Shown piece after piece: positions 12,119-23,817 of a stretch of DNA of 64,000 bases; the first letter of the stretch is position 1, and each line of letters starts with the position of its first letter. Made by a program: the position numbers and the translations under genes. Below the pieces are notes generated by a model, which worked only from the letters and a program-made list of their open reading frames with translations, was not told the origin of the DNA and searched no databases. The stretch is taken from positions 234,223 through 298,222 of the forward strand of contig NW_001798964.1 of NCBI RefSeq assembly GCF_000165425.1, given 5' to 3'. Source of the stretch: Paramecium tetraurelia. Taxonomy: Eukaryota > Ciliophora > Oligohymenophorea > Peniculida > Parameciidae.

Positions 12119-13542
12119 TCAAAACACTTTCGATCCTCCCATTCTCCCTTTCAAAAATATATTAGAGTACTTTACGCAATTCGGATCATGATCTAATTAA
12201 ATACAGTACTTACTTTCATCATTCTCCTCCTTAATCAATTCTTTCCTAAAAAATGATTTCAATTCCTCGTTAGGTTAGAACAGGGAAAATGCACTAGAAT
12301 TTGAACTCATTGAATCTATAAATACTACTACTACTTTGTACCTTATTCTTCAAACTATGAAACTTACACCTCCTTCCCTGGAGATGAAACATTTTCAGCA
12401 GACTTCAAAGAAACTTACTATATAATTGGAGAATTTATCAACTTATCTGCCATCTACTTCAAACCTCCACTATGCTTTTCATAATTAATAGATTATTGAG
12501 TATTAATTTGAGTTCCTTAAGTCTTTTATCTTTAAAAGAATGAAAATGTATTCTCTGTTTATAAAACAGATTATTAAGATTATTATTGTTATTGTTGTTA
12601 TTATTATTATTGTTATTATTGTTGTTATTATTCATATCTATTTGGAGATTTTTTCTCTTTTTATTATGGTGTAGATTACACTTTCTTTGTTGCCATTTAA
12701 GTTTAGATCTAATTAGGTTCTGACTTTTAATTTAATATTCCTTAATTTGTCTTTTTCTCCTAAACCTACCACGGTTTTTCTAGCTTATAATCAGGCTGGG
12801 TTTCAATTCTCCTCTTCAAATTTAATAGATCTTTCTAAGATTAATTATAGTCTTAAGATTGTTATTTTAATTATTGCTGTTATTTTTCAATTTCTAACTT
12901 TTGCTACTATAATTGTACCTACTATTGTAACTTTATATATTCCTTTATTTATTACTCCTAGAGGCTTGTTTCTGGAGTTTCCGTGTATTTTGTTGGGTTC
13001 TATTTTATTTCCTCCAACACACCCTAGTAATCTGCTATCAATTCTCTGGTTAAATTATTTTGCAATTCCTTTAATTTGTTTTCTGGTCCCCTTTTGGACT
13101 TTTAACTCTTCATCTCTATAAAGTATTGGATAGATTATTTCGGTGTTCTAATATTGGAAATTTCAGATTTTGGAGATCTGATTTGTTCTGTCTCCTCATA
13201 TTATTAACTAAGTGCCATTCTCATTGCCTGATCGTCTAGATGGTGTCTAGATACAGCATTTCTTTGGTGGCTTAACGGAGTTGGAGCTTGGGATTCGGTA
13301 ATCTTAGGAGTTAGAGCTCTTTCCTTTGATTTTACTCCTCTTATTGTGTGTTCTTCTTCTTTAGTTTAAATATTCTCTATCTGTCTTTTGATGAGAGTAA
13401 TTTATTCTCTGACTAATTTATTGTCATTATCCTAAAGAACACTTTCTATTCCTATCAGAGCCAATAAAGTTATAGTCTATTAAGAGCTCTAATTAGGAAG
13501 AGTGTGCATGAATTGTTGAATGAGACTTTGCCGAATGCTCAT
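12119..13542 (-). CDS. Gln-rich coiled-coil protein with polyQ tract
   Basis: Predicted 465 residues with one 26-nt intron (12316-12341). Without splicing, a TGA stop overlaps an ATG (ATGA); removing the intron joins both parts in one frame, so a two-gene reading is rejected. The N-terminus (MSIRQSLIQQFMHTLPNQ, then LLALIGIESVLQDNDN) is helical and may be a dimerisation motif. A Gln-rich coiled coil around residues 190-260 (QQQVQLQQQKLEIEKQQQQ) precedes a pure 17-Gln tract, and the C-terminus ends in a short acidic-basic segment (NEELKSFFRKELIKEEND). No named family. The divergent neighbour on the left (dynein chain) is only about 55 bp away but in tail-to-head arrangement. Confidence 0.8.
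12580..12630 (-). repeat. PolyQ tract (17 glutamine codons)
   Basis: Seventeen consecutive Gln codons, mostly TAA with interspersed CAA, inside the Gln-rich coiled-coil gene. Because the codons are mixed, the DNA is an imperfect TTA/TTG trinucleotide repeat on the plus strand, which should be more stable than a pure repeat. Confidence 0.9.
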
Positions 13543-13927
13543 TTTGAAATAAATATATTTAAATTATCTGTTAATTATTAACAAGACGACAAACAAAAAA
13601 GGACACCATTTGAGAGAATTGAACTATCACCTTTTGTCTTATAACTCAAATCTATTATAAGTTAACTCTTTCTGGACCTTGATTTCCAAAATTACAAATT
13701 TACTTGTCGAAAACATATCTTTGAGTTATTTTTGCTATTTTTATTAATTAATTTCATACTAGTACTAACAATAATCTTCAAAACCTTTCTATCAAGACCA
13801 TTTAGGAATTGTCTGGTCTTAAAAATATAAAGACGATTATCAAATGGGCATTAATGATCTAATTATAAGTATGAAATTTTATTACTATTTAGATTATTTA
13901 TTATATACATGAACAAACGATAACTAA
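13543..13927. other. Intergenic stretch, AT-rich
   Basis: Space between two minus-strand genes. No frame of interest. It holds a tRNA-like B-box followed by a T-run on the minus strand around 13593-13690, which does not fold into a tRNA with a paired acceptor stem (see rejected list). Confidence 0.5.
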
Positions 13928-15044
13928 TCAAATAATTGAAAATCTTGCTCTTTTGGTTTTTCGAGGATCAGCTTCAACTGTGAGAACATTTTTATTAACT
14001 GATTTTGGTAGATTTCGTTAAGTAGATATTTCACCAACTTCAATTGATTGATCATCTTGATTATAATTGTTTTTTTCAATATTAAATGTATTTAGATGTT
14101 TATTTTTCCTATTTTATGTAGTTAGTTATTCACCAAAAAGTTTAGATTTACGAAATGATTACTTGATATCTGAGATTTAAATATTTTTGTTGAGTATTGA
14201 TTTCTTTATTGGCTTATATTCTAAGAGTTTCCAATACAAAATTTTTTCCATTATTAAAAGTCCCTTTACGATCATTGCAATTAACCATAGTAATACCAAA
14301 ATTGTAATGATTGCAAAGACTATAAATATGATGAGAAAAGATTTGGAGTCTAGAAAGTTCTTCCTATCAGTAATTGAATTAGCCTCTTTTCTATATTACA
14401 ATAAAGTTCATACAATCGAATTCCAAGTAAGATTACAACAACTACTAACACAATTAAGAAGACCAATAAACAAAATAAAGGTAATTTATCCTTGCTATGA
14501 GACCATGCTGTTTACTAAAATGTAAAATTTTAATTTACAGGATCAAAAATCTTCTCTATTTTAAGTTCCATTTAATAAGTATCAGAACAAATTTCACATT
14601 TTGCTTTATTTAAGTTAATCCGATATTTTTATATAATTTGCTTTTTCAAACAATATTCATGGACGTATTTCTGAGATCTTATACATTTACATACACGAAT
14701 AAGAGGATTTTCTTTCTATTCTGGAAATTCACATATTCTACAAACACAACCTACACTCTTAAATGAATCTAAGTTTAAATATATACAAACTTCTTGCGTA
14801 AATGTCTTTATGATATATTAGTTATTGCTTGCTCTCTTATTTTTAAAGTGTAGAATCAATAATTTTTGAAGACTCAGGAATTTCATTAATGATGATCTCT
14901 ATTATTGTATTTAAATATACACTCTTGAGATTAATTTTATTTTATAGCATACTTCTTCTAAATTATTTGTATAATATCTATTGGAGCAACTTGCGATTCT
15001 GAAATTTCATGTTTTTCTTCCTTGGAATTTTCAACTTTATTCAT
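13928..15044 (-). CDS. RING-CH (MARCH-type) membrane ubiquitin ligase
   Basis: Predicted 346 residues with three introns (29, 24 and 23 nt). A C4HC3 RING-CH finger is complete: CRIC, then CKC, a His seven residues later in KYVHEYC, and CEIC after a 19-residue spacer. This is the zinc-binding E2-recruiting domain of MARCH-family E3 ligases. It is followed by two transmembrane helices (LPLFCLLVFLIVLVVVVILL and SFLIIFIVFAIITILVLLWL), the standard MARCH topology, and a Lys/Asn-rich cytosolic tail ending ADPRKTKRARFSII. MARCH ligases mark membrane proteins for endocytosis and lysosomal delivery. The N-terminal exons before the finger are less certain because the first intron ends in CAAG. Confidence 0.85.
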
Positions 15045-15132
15045 AATTATAAACTTTATATTAAAATAATACAACGATTAAATAGATTAAAACTGTACGA
15101 TAAAATGATAGTACTTATGTAATATCAATTTT

Positions 15133-15855
15133 TCACCAACAAGTATTTGATATTGTATTTTCTCCAAGATGTTAATTTTATTGTAGTTACATCAAATTAG
15201 CAGTATTTTTATTCCCATGAGAATGTGCGCTTTCTTCTCTTCCTAATTTCACCCCAAAATTTTCTAATTAAGGGTCAATTTCTCCTAGATTGACTTTTTC
15301 CAATATCATTTAAGTCATTCTTATAAATATTTCTTCAACGCTCTTTTTCACTTTAGAGCTGGTTTCAAAAAATTCAATTCCACAATCCTTGGCTTATTGC
15401 AGTGCCTCATTATATGAAATTAAGCTTCTTTATTACTATTCAAAATCTCCTTTAATACCAACTAAGAGCATAGATAATTTAGGATCTCCCTTCTATTTCA
15501 CTTCATCAATCCATCTAGCCGCATTCTCATAGCTCTCCCTTTTTGTAACATCATAAGCTACAATAACTCCTGCTACATTTCTAAAAAATGATCTAGTTAT
15601 TGATTGAAAGGATTCAGCCTAATTTTACCCTCAAAATGAATACAATATTCCAAATTTGTAACTTTATGTTTAATCCATCTAATTTGATAACTTTTGATCC
15701 AAGCTCCAAATAAATAGTCGTCTCTTTATTTTGTTTAGAATGTTAATCAGCAAACGAGAGCAAAAGATTCGATTTTTCAATCACTTGAGAATTAACTCAT
15801 TTTCATTACCTGGTTCACCAATAAGAATGACTTTGAATAGATAATGAAATGACAT
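15133..15855 (-). CDS. Divergent Rab2-like protein with damaged GTPase motifs
   Basis: Predicted 223 residues, two introns (15784-15809, 26 nt; 15619-15643, 25 nt). The fold and many residues follow Rab2/4/14 proteins: SITRSFFRNVAGVIVAYDVT, ESYENAARWIDEVKQ, and an SSK loop. The nucleotide site is degraded: the P-loop reads GEPVIEKS instead of GxxxxGKS, switch II WDTAGQE reads WNIAESF, and NKxD reads IKGD. The C-terminus ends in CW rather than CC. It is therefore unlikely to hydrolyse GTP or be doubly prenylated. The frame itself is fully open and introns splice cleanly, so it may be an expressed pseudo-GTPase rather than a dead gene. Confidence 0.8.
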
Positions 15856-16732
15856 TCTGTAGTATGTATTTTCTAAAATAAATTAAAGAAAAATAGTTTA
15901 AAAACAAATCATAAGCCTTATGATGATGTAATTGTTCTTGCTAGCTTCCGCTGTATTCTAATTTAATAAAGTACCAGATATGAATTCAGATACTGCGCCC
16001 GCCTATATAATAATAAATTATTGTAACATAAAAAATAATCATACTAAATTGTGCTTTTTATTTTAATCCTGAAATAAAATGCTAAGGTTTATAAAATAAT
16101 AATTCTTACTTTATGATTTGTCAACAAGAATCTTCAAAAGAGTAAGTGGTTATTTTCATTTGACTAACTATATATTTGGTATAAGAAAATTTTTAAGATA
16201 ATAAAATGGTAGAAATTCTATGAAACTATGATTTCTTATACTATTTTTAGGACTTTAATTTTTATTTATCACTCATTATTTTTAATTAATATATATTTGA
16301 GATATTTATAGAAACAATGTTGATTGGTGCGTTATCAAAAGAATTTTTCATAAATTTTAGCTGGAGTGGAACTAATTTAGGAAGTAAATCTGATGATTCA
16401 AAGAAGGATAAAAAGTGAAAATATAATACATCATAAATATTGATATTCCATTCTAAATATTAAGAATTAATATAATTTTTAATATTATAAAGCAAGAGAA
16501 AAAAAGTTTATGAGGCTCATTAATAAAATAAAGAAAACTCTGTCCAATTTAAGGGATTTGTAAAAGTATGAAGGTTTGAAAAATAGAAAATGAGAAATGT
16601 AATTAGAAAAAATTAGAAGTATGAGATAACTTAAGTATAAATTATGATCATTTATTTTAAATTGTAAAGATTACGATATAATTAAGTTCTAAAAATATTT
16701 TTGTCATCTTATAATAAAAATATAATTCAATA
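15856..16732. other. Intergenic region, no supported gene
   Basis: Very AT-rich. A short plus-strand frame from about 15930 starts MMMQLFLLASAVFQF, which resembles a signal peptide, but it ends after about 50 codons and overlaps equally open minus-strand sequence, so it is not called. The rest has TGA codons in all frames. Confidence 0.5.
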
Positions 16733-17227
16733 ATGGAAGACCTCAAGAAACAGTACAGCAAAATAAATAAGGAGTTAAGAGAGCAAATCATTCATTAGAT
16801 CTTAGATGAAAAGAAATCAATTGCAGATGTAATTCTAAGTTATCTAACATAGGTCGCCTAACAACATAATATATTAATGTCTACCTGTAAATCCATTATT
16901 AATACATATATGAGAGAGGGAAGGGTTGGTAAAAAAGAGAGTCGAGTAAGGAAACTTAAAAAAATAATTCGAATATATGATATTGTATTAAATCCTATTC
17001 AGCCTTAAATGTCCACTTACCTTTATAGTCAAAAAACAGAAAATTGCATAGAAAAATCTATTAAGAGTTAGAAAGAAGATAATGAATAAAAAGAAATTTA
17101 GGAAAATCAAAATAATGATAATTTTATGATGCTTTCTTTATGGTGTGAACAAATTAAGAATTAATTCGCACCCTATGGGTAACCCAACTACATATTCCAA
17201 CCATTCACTTAAACTTATTAGAAATGA
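16733..17227 (+). CDS. Small HTH-like protein, 164 aa
   Basis: Intronless frame from Met 16733 to TGA 17225-17227. The first 80 residues look like a tandem helix-turn-helix of the transposase/homeodomain-like kind: ELREQIIHQILDEKKSIADV, then a second half with STCKSIINTYMREGRVGKK, which matches the usual 'STVKxIIxxYxxEGRxxKK' pattern. The C-terminal half is Gln/Asn-rich and ends in an aromatic tail (PYGQPNYIFQPFTQTY). Probably DNA-binding. No catalytic transposase domain follows, so it is a stand-alone domain protein, either a transcription factor or a domesticated fragment. Confidence 0.65.
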
Positions 17228-18366
17228 CTTATATATATAATTTTATTTAAAATTTATATCTTATTATTTAATTACAATTTCAAATTCTTTTTTTAAAATA
17301 TTATATTATAGTATTAATAATATGTGATAAAATCGAAAGAATTATTTATGCATCCATCATCTTGGAATTAATATTTTCTTATTTTCTAAAAACCTGTTTG
17401 TAGAAGGTAAATTTATGAATTTTACAAAATATTATCATATCCATAAAATAAAATTATTTGAATCAAAGTCTATTATCAATAGAATTCAATGAACTAAAAC
17501 GAATTGCAAAATGCTTACTTAATTAACACTTTTTAGAGTTGAATACCCGAAAATGGGGTCAAATTTAATTTGTTAATTTTCATAATTTAAACTTCCTACT
17601 CCAAATAAAGTTATGAATAAGAAATGTTTGAGAATCAAATAAAAATTGATTACACTTTAACAATATTCTTTTATTTAGTTTAATTGTAAAAAACTTTGAT
17701 TAAATGTAGCTAATAATATAATATCCTAATGATTAATAAAACACAAAGCAATAAAAGATATGTGAATGTTACCTTATTTATAAGATTTGAATAAAGAAAA
17801 CAAGGCTTTATAAATCTAGAATAGATTTAATCAATATATATTCATTAATTTATTAATGATGTTAATTGAAGTTTAGGCTGAATTAGTTGACACCTTGTCG
17901 TAAACGACAGCTTAATTAATTTGAGATAGTTTTTATTCATATCAGATTATTGCTATTGAATTTTCTATAAAAAGCTAAAATATCGCATTTGAGATGAAGT
18001 TTTTTAAGAATATACTTTATAATTATAATTAACATAAAAGGAATGATCAAATATCATTTATCTTTTTCAATCTTTTTTTCCCCATTTTGTAAGCTTTGCT
18101 GTTAAATTTGTCTCAAAATTGGTAGTGTTACATAATTGACAAACTATATTTTTTTGTTCTACACTGTTCTTTGAGGAAGCATAATTATACTCAAAGATAA
18201 GTTATTTTAATTAATATTATTTTGAAAATAATTTTGAGTATTTGATGTAGATGTTAAGAATGAAAATAGATGGCAGTGCTGATTTGAAATTTGAGAAATT
18301 ATAAATATTTTGATGCTTCTAAAGGCTATTAATTAATTAATATATATACTAAAAAATAACCGAAGG
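17228..18366. other. Long intergenic region, no gene seen
   Basis: Over 1.1 kb, unusually long for this compact genome. All six frames are closed by TGA at short intervals and no conserved protein fragment was recognised. A small inverted repeat lies near 17895-17915 (TTGTCGTAAACGACAG). Could hold upstream control elements of the EF-hand gene, a non-coding RNA, or nothing. Confidence 0.6.
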
Positions 18367-21300
18367 ATGGCCACAGCATTAGCTTCTGCAGGACAATCTA
18401 TAAGTAAAATGGTCTTATTCAAAGGGTTAGTTGGAACTTATGTATAATAAGATATAGAGACAAGATTGCAATAAGATGTATATAAAAAGCAAATTAGAGT
18501 CAGGGAATTCTTTACTGATTTTGATCGATTAAGAAAGGGTTGGGTGACAGAGGACAAGGTAATGAGTTTTGATTGATCTCTAGTTTCGTTCTGCACTTTC
18601 TATGATAAATTTTCATTTTACAAAGGAGGATATAGAGGAAATCATTCGAAGATACAAACTAAATGATGGGCTAATACAATATACAACATTTTGTAATAAA
18701 CTTGAGGAGCAATTTCTCAACAATGAAGCAAAGGCTCAGGTATTTTAAGCACCTCAAGTATGAAGATGTTAATATTTAGATTTTCAATCAAAATGAGGAG
18801 GAGACTGTAAAAAGATTAATGTAGGCCATAAAAAGAAAGATTGCTACGAAAAGAATATTCTTGAAATAGCCATTTTAAGACTTTGATAGGACTGCATGTT
18901 CACATATTACAATTGATTAATTTTCAAGGGTTCTAAATTAATTAGGATTGTTGCCAAAAGATCAATATTTACAGTTACTTATAAGATAATATATTGACAA
19001 TGGAAATCCTAAGGAAGTTAATTATGTAAAGTTTTGCGATGATGTTGATAATGTGTAAGAAATGCTGAGTGGAGTGATCACAGGAATCAAATAGAATCCA
19101 AAAGATGTAAAATGAGAAAATAATATTGTAGATTCACCCAGATGATGACTTCATAGAAGACAAAGAAGGATTGGACTTGATTTCCACTTTATTCACATCA
19201 AAAAAGTTGACAGACAATATTAATACTTTGAATCAAGTATTGAGAAAGATCTAAGGAGATGTAGTTATGAAAAGAATCAGAATAAGAGAGTTCTTCAAAG
19301 ATTTTGATCCTTTGAGAAAAGGCTTGGTGACTGAATCTTAAGTATGACATCAATAAATGAATATAGTTTGCTAGAATTTTGCATATTCAAAATATTCCAG
19401 TTTCTGAAAAAGAAATTTAATTGTTGTTGAATTAATACAAGATCGATAAGATTCCAAATGGTTAAGTGGATTATAATAAGTTTTGTGAGGATGTTGATAA
19501 GATATTTACAATTAAGGGTATTGATAAGGAGCCATAAGCTTAGGTTCCTTAAATAGATGACTCTACTACTCTACCTGCAAGGAGAAGATATTTATAGATG
19601 ACAGAATAGGAGGCAATTTAATTGGATGACTTACTTATGAAATACAAATAAGCAATCTAAAATAAGAGAGTTCTACTAAAACCCGTTTTTGAAGATTTTG
19701 ATAAGACTAAATAAGGTTATATTACAACCAATCAATTTTTAAGAATTCTGAATCAATTCAATTTATTTCCTGACCCAGTTTCATTAAACCTCTTATTAAA
19801 GAGATTTGTCGATAAAGCTAATTTAAATGAAGTCAATTACTATGATTTTTGTAGGATTGTCGATTAATCAGATGAGGGAGTTGCTATTAGTAAATCACAT
19901 GCAGATGCATTTAAAAATTATGTCAAATCAGATAATTTGAGTTAGGCATTTATTAGAAATGATCAACCTAATGATTTTGAAGATTTGATGGCTAAATTGA
20001 GAAGAATAGTCAAAGAATAAAGATAGAGAATTGCTGAATTTCTTAAAGATTTTGATAAATTAAGAAGTGGTACAATCACAATCACTTAATTGAGAAAAGG
20101 ATTAAGCATGGCAAAGATCCTCTTGTCAGATGCAGAATTCTAATTGATTCTGAACAATTTCGGATGTAAGGACAAGTAGGGATTTGTATTTTGGAAAGAG
20201 TTTACAGATTAAGTAGATTAAGTGTTCACTACTAAAAATCTGGAGAAAGTAAGTCCATCAGAAAGTGTACCATAAATGTCTACTCAATATAATTATGGTA
20301 GAGTCTCTATAACTGAAAGAGATAGACAGGTGGCTGAAGTAGTGAAAAAGAAATTCTAATATTTCTGTAAGGCTACTAGACTTGATATTAAGCAATTCTT
20401 TTAAGATTGGGACAAGTTGGGAAGAAATAAGGTGTCTCCAAAACAATTTAGATAGACATTGGCTACTGTTAATTTTATTTTATCTGATGAAGAATTCTAG
20501 GCAGTTGTCAAGATCTATGCTGCAGAAGATGATGGTGATATCAGATATGTTCAATTTATCAATGACACTTAACCACCATTAGAAATACTAACAGAGTCTG
20601 GAGCATCTTAGGCATATGTTGGTGTTTAGCCAAAAGAGAAAGAAAAAGTACAGACTTTTCTTATAATTAGTTATAACCTTCTGTGTTATTAGAATAGATT
20701 AAAGTGGCTGTCAAGGTCAAGAGATTGAGATTGGGGGATTATTTCAAAGACTTTGATCCTCTGAGAAAAGGAATGATGCCTACAAATAAGTTTAGAGGAG
20801 TTCTAAGTCAGATGAAGATAGATTTAGATTAAGAAAGTTTGGATCTATTGGAAACCATGTATGTAGTACCAGAAGATCCAATCAGAGTGAATTATGCTAA
20901 GTTTATTGAAGATGTGGAAATTGTATTCACTAAAACAGTAATTTATCTATTGAAAATGTTTCTAGGGATTAGATAAGGATCCATTAATGAAACCACCTGT
21001 TCATGTGATTCCCACTTTCCTTGATCCTAGGGATGCTTTGACTCAAGATGAGGAAGAAGCTTTGCATGCGATTATGTTAAGACTTGGCGAAGTTGTGAGA
21101 AAGCATAGGATTTTGCTTAAGCCTCACTTTCAAGATAAGGTATAAAATTAAAGAGGAATGTTTAGGATAAAACAAAATCTGGCAAAATCACTTTTACTAG
21201 ATTTAGATCTATTATGGACTTTCACAAATTGCCATTGACTGACGATCAATTTAGAGTAATTTGCAAGAGGTTTTATTAATTATTGATATCATTTAGATTT

Positions 21301-21375
21301 GCATATTAGGGCATTGAATTTAATTATGTTGAGTTTGATGAAATCTTAAAAAAGTATGAGAACTTTTACCAATGA
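18367..21375 (+). CDS. Repeated EF-hand-module protein, probably ciliary
   Basis: Predicted 935 residues after removing eight introns (18559-18583, 18758-18779, 19107-19131, 19342-19366, 20648-20670, 20938-20965, 21140-21165, 21270-21296). The protein consists of about seven copies of a roughly 120-residue module, each starting with a basic helix and the signature REFFxDFDxLRKGxVTxxxF, followed by a degenerate EF-hand pair and a 'xVNYxxFCxxVD' end. Examples are VREFFTDFDRLRKGWVTEDK and IREFFKDFDPLRKGLVTESQ. Only some loops keep enough acidic residues for calcium. This modular architecture is known from large ciliary doublet-associated EF-hand proteins of protists, so a microtubule-inner or arm-docking role is a reasonable inference. 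It has no signal peptide or membrane segment. Confidence 0.85.
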
Positions 21376-21531
21376 ATTATAATCAAATTAAATATTTAAT
21401 ATAACAATTCTAAATTCTATCTTCAAACTTCATACAATTTAATAATAACAAAATGATTGGCCAACTTAGTAAATTAAACAAATATTAATAATTATTATTT
21501 TTCCCATGAGTATAGGCATAATTAGAGCCAA

Positions 21532-22471
21532 ATGTGCACTCTCCGTTCCTTAATCTAATAACGTTCCTGGTGCTATGCCTTTACTAATGACTCTTTAGAA
21601 CAGCGAAAACGATAGTACGAGTTAAAACCATAATTTTTATTAGAGTATTAGAATGAACCAAAGCAAGGAGACTCGATTTTTATTCCTTTCATTAATGAAA
21701 GAGACAGAATGAACAGACTAGTTTAAGGAGACAAATACTCCACTCCCAAAAGATAAAACATCTAATAGGTTCCTGAGACTGTAAAAGAAAAATGGATACA
21801 GCATGACCCCATGAAGTTGAAATTACCACACAAAAGACTTTCCCTAGAAGATCGACATATGAGTAATCAATGCTGCTTATTTAGATAAGTAAAGGAGTCG
21901 ATCTAATGCTGAATTGCGAATGAAAGTCATTTAGACAACTACTGAAAGATAAAGTCTCTTACTCTCATAAGATCAATCTATCTAACCTTAATTTGAAGAA
22001 TATAAAAAGGCAGTCTATGAAAATATATTAAATAAAAAGAAACAAATTCTCTAATCTCCACCTCAACAGACAACAGGAAAGAATTAAAGCTCTGAAAATT
22101 TATAACTATTTCCAATATCTACGTTTGAAAAATTAAAATAATCAAGATCTCCCTCACTTATTTTTGTCAAAAAATCAATCTAACAAACTGCATCGAAACA
22201 TTAACACTTTCTAAATTTTAAATTACCATCTCTTATTCAAAAGGAATATATAAAATAGTTCTTAGACAGCAACAAAAAAATCAAAGATCTCATACAGGAA
22301 CAAAATGATGAAAAATTTAAATTCCCTTCAGATTTTGAGCCAAAAATAGTTGAAATGAAAAAACAGTTAAAAAAAATGAAAAGCAGACTTAAGAATTGGG
22401 AAACCGATAGAGAAGTCACAGACAATAAAGGATTTTTAAAAGAAATTGCCTGTGGCATCATAAATAAATGA
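21532..22471 (+). CDS. Uncharacterised coiled-coil protein, 305 aa
   Basis: One 22-nt intron (21863-21884) joins two frames into 305 residues. Start Met 21532 gives MCTLRSLIQQRSWCYAFTND. The middle is basic and Gln/Ser-rich with phosphosite-like clusters (RRQRSRSNAE, KQSRSPSLIF). The C-terminal 80 residues are a charged helix (KIKDLIQEQNDEKFKFPSDF, EMKKQLKKMKSRLKNWETD) likely to form a coiled coil. No family recognised. Evenly used TAA/TAG Gln codons and a clean intron support a real gene. Confidence 0.75.
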
Positions 22472-22574
22472 TATATATTTATGTTATTAAAAATGATTAC
22501 CCATAAGTTTTTTTTGAGTCAAATGAGATTTTTACAAAAATTGAAAAAAAAGAAAACAAAATAATTAAATGCAA

Positions 22575-23368
22575 TCATACCATTTGCTTTTGAAAATTAA
22601 ATCTATGTTTAGAATTTTTCTATAATAAATCTAGCAATTAAGATGCAGATGATTGATCATCCTCATAGGATAAAGAAGAATCTAGTGATGTCGTGTTACT
22701 CTCAAACTAAAAGGATTACATGAAATAGAATACTCTCTCATCTGTCAAGGAAGATATTGTCTCTTAAACTGGTGAAATTTGATTGAACAGATGCTGAAAT
22801 TTTGGATTGGTGATTTAACGAACTTTTTGCTAGTTGTTTAATCGGTCTTTTAAAATTAAACTCTGTAAAGCATCATATCTCTTTACAAGCATTTGCTTAG
22901 TTTTATTTAAATCCTTTATTTCCTTTATCAAGAAGGCATTTTCTTAATTATATTTTTGGAGTTCCACTTATAATTTTTTCTTCTCTTCCTGAACTGCCTT
23001 ATTAGTAACTCGAAAAGATGAATAATTTTGCTAAGCTTATCTGATAAATATATACAGGAGTGTTTTGACTAAAGTATTGCATCTGTCGATCAAGGAAAAC
23101 TAAAAACTCATTTTTATTTGCTTATTTCTCTAAACATTAATCAAATAACTCTATTTATGCCATTTCATTTATATTATGCTAAGAAGTGCTTCTATGCTTG
23201 ATGCCCCCAAATTATTAAGTCTAATTAATATTCATTTTTATATTGGTTGACATTGATTTTGGTAAAGTGTCTTAGTTAGATCTTTGCTTTCTTAATTCTA
23301 CCATCATTTTATAATTAAATTATACTTGCGTAATTGATTCCGCTTGATTTGGGAGTTGTTGAATTCAT
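22575..23368 (-). CDS. Uncharacterised coiled-coil protein, 246 aa
   Basis: Two introns (23298-23325, 28 nt; 23031-23055, 25 nt) restore one frame. The N-terminus is Asn/Thr/Ser-rich, the central 70 residues are a strong coiled coil (VQEEKKKLQVELQKYNQENA, then FLIKEIKDLNKTKQMLVKRY), and the C-terminus is acidic and Ser-rich (SSLSYEDDQSSASQLL). Convergent with the preceding gene, about 100 bp apart. Structural or cytoskeletal role likely; no family named. Confidence 0.75.
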
Positions 23369-23423
23369 AATTTAAATTTTTTTTAACTATATATAATTAA
23401 ATTTTAATATTGTATTTCATCAA

Positions 23424-23714
23424 ATGCCTTTTGTTAATATCCTCATTTTCGCTATTTAATTTCCAAGTTATCACAGAACCCAAATGCACTCAATGTAAAT
23501 TGATAACAAATATTTTCTAATTCACAAAGTTCCACAATAAGAGTCATTCAAAAAAGAAAATTACGAAATTAACATAATTACAAATTAGAATTTAGTGGAA
23601 TGCATTCTAATAATTGATATAATTGAGTAGAATCTTAAATAAATAGATTTTCATAAAAATATTCTATTATTTTTTGTAAACTTAACTTTATCCATAAAAA
23701 TTAGTTATTAATGA
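23424..23714 (+). CDS. Small hypothetical protein, 96 aa
   Basis: Single open frame, start Met 23424. The N-terminus (MPFVNILIFAIQFPSYH) is hydrophobic and might be a signal peptide, and the C-terminus (ILLFFVNLTLSIKIS) hydrophobic too. It sits in the short divergent gap between two good genes. The length could arise by chance in such AT-rich DNA with one stop codon, so this is tentative. Confidence 0.3.
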
Positions 23715-23817
23715 TTGTTAACCTAACTATTAGATATGATTTAGGGTAGATTGAAAAAACACCTTTAAATTTTAATTTACAGCACTTAATTCTATACATT
23801 AACATTTATTATTTAAA

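Noticed and set aside
12119-12310. Separate 63-residue gene with its ATG overlapping the stop of the polyQ gene
   Set aside because: A normal 26-nt intron at 12316-12341 joins both frames, so it is the C-terminus of the same protein.
12350-13200. Long plus-strand open frame rich in Ile/Val/Phe, looking like a membrane protein
   Set aside because: It is the complement of the Gln-rich minus-strand gene; Gln/Asn/Lys codons read backwards give Ile, Leu and Phe. The minus strand carries the intron and the protein-like sequence.
13593-13690. tRNA-like element on the minus strand with a B-box (AGTTCAATTCT) and a following T-run
   Set aside because: The acceptor 3' strand GGTGTCC has no matching 5' strand at the expected distance, the T stem has a mismatch and no D arm is seen. 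At most a tRNA relic.
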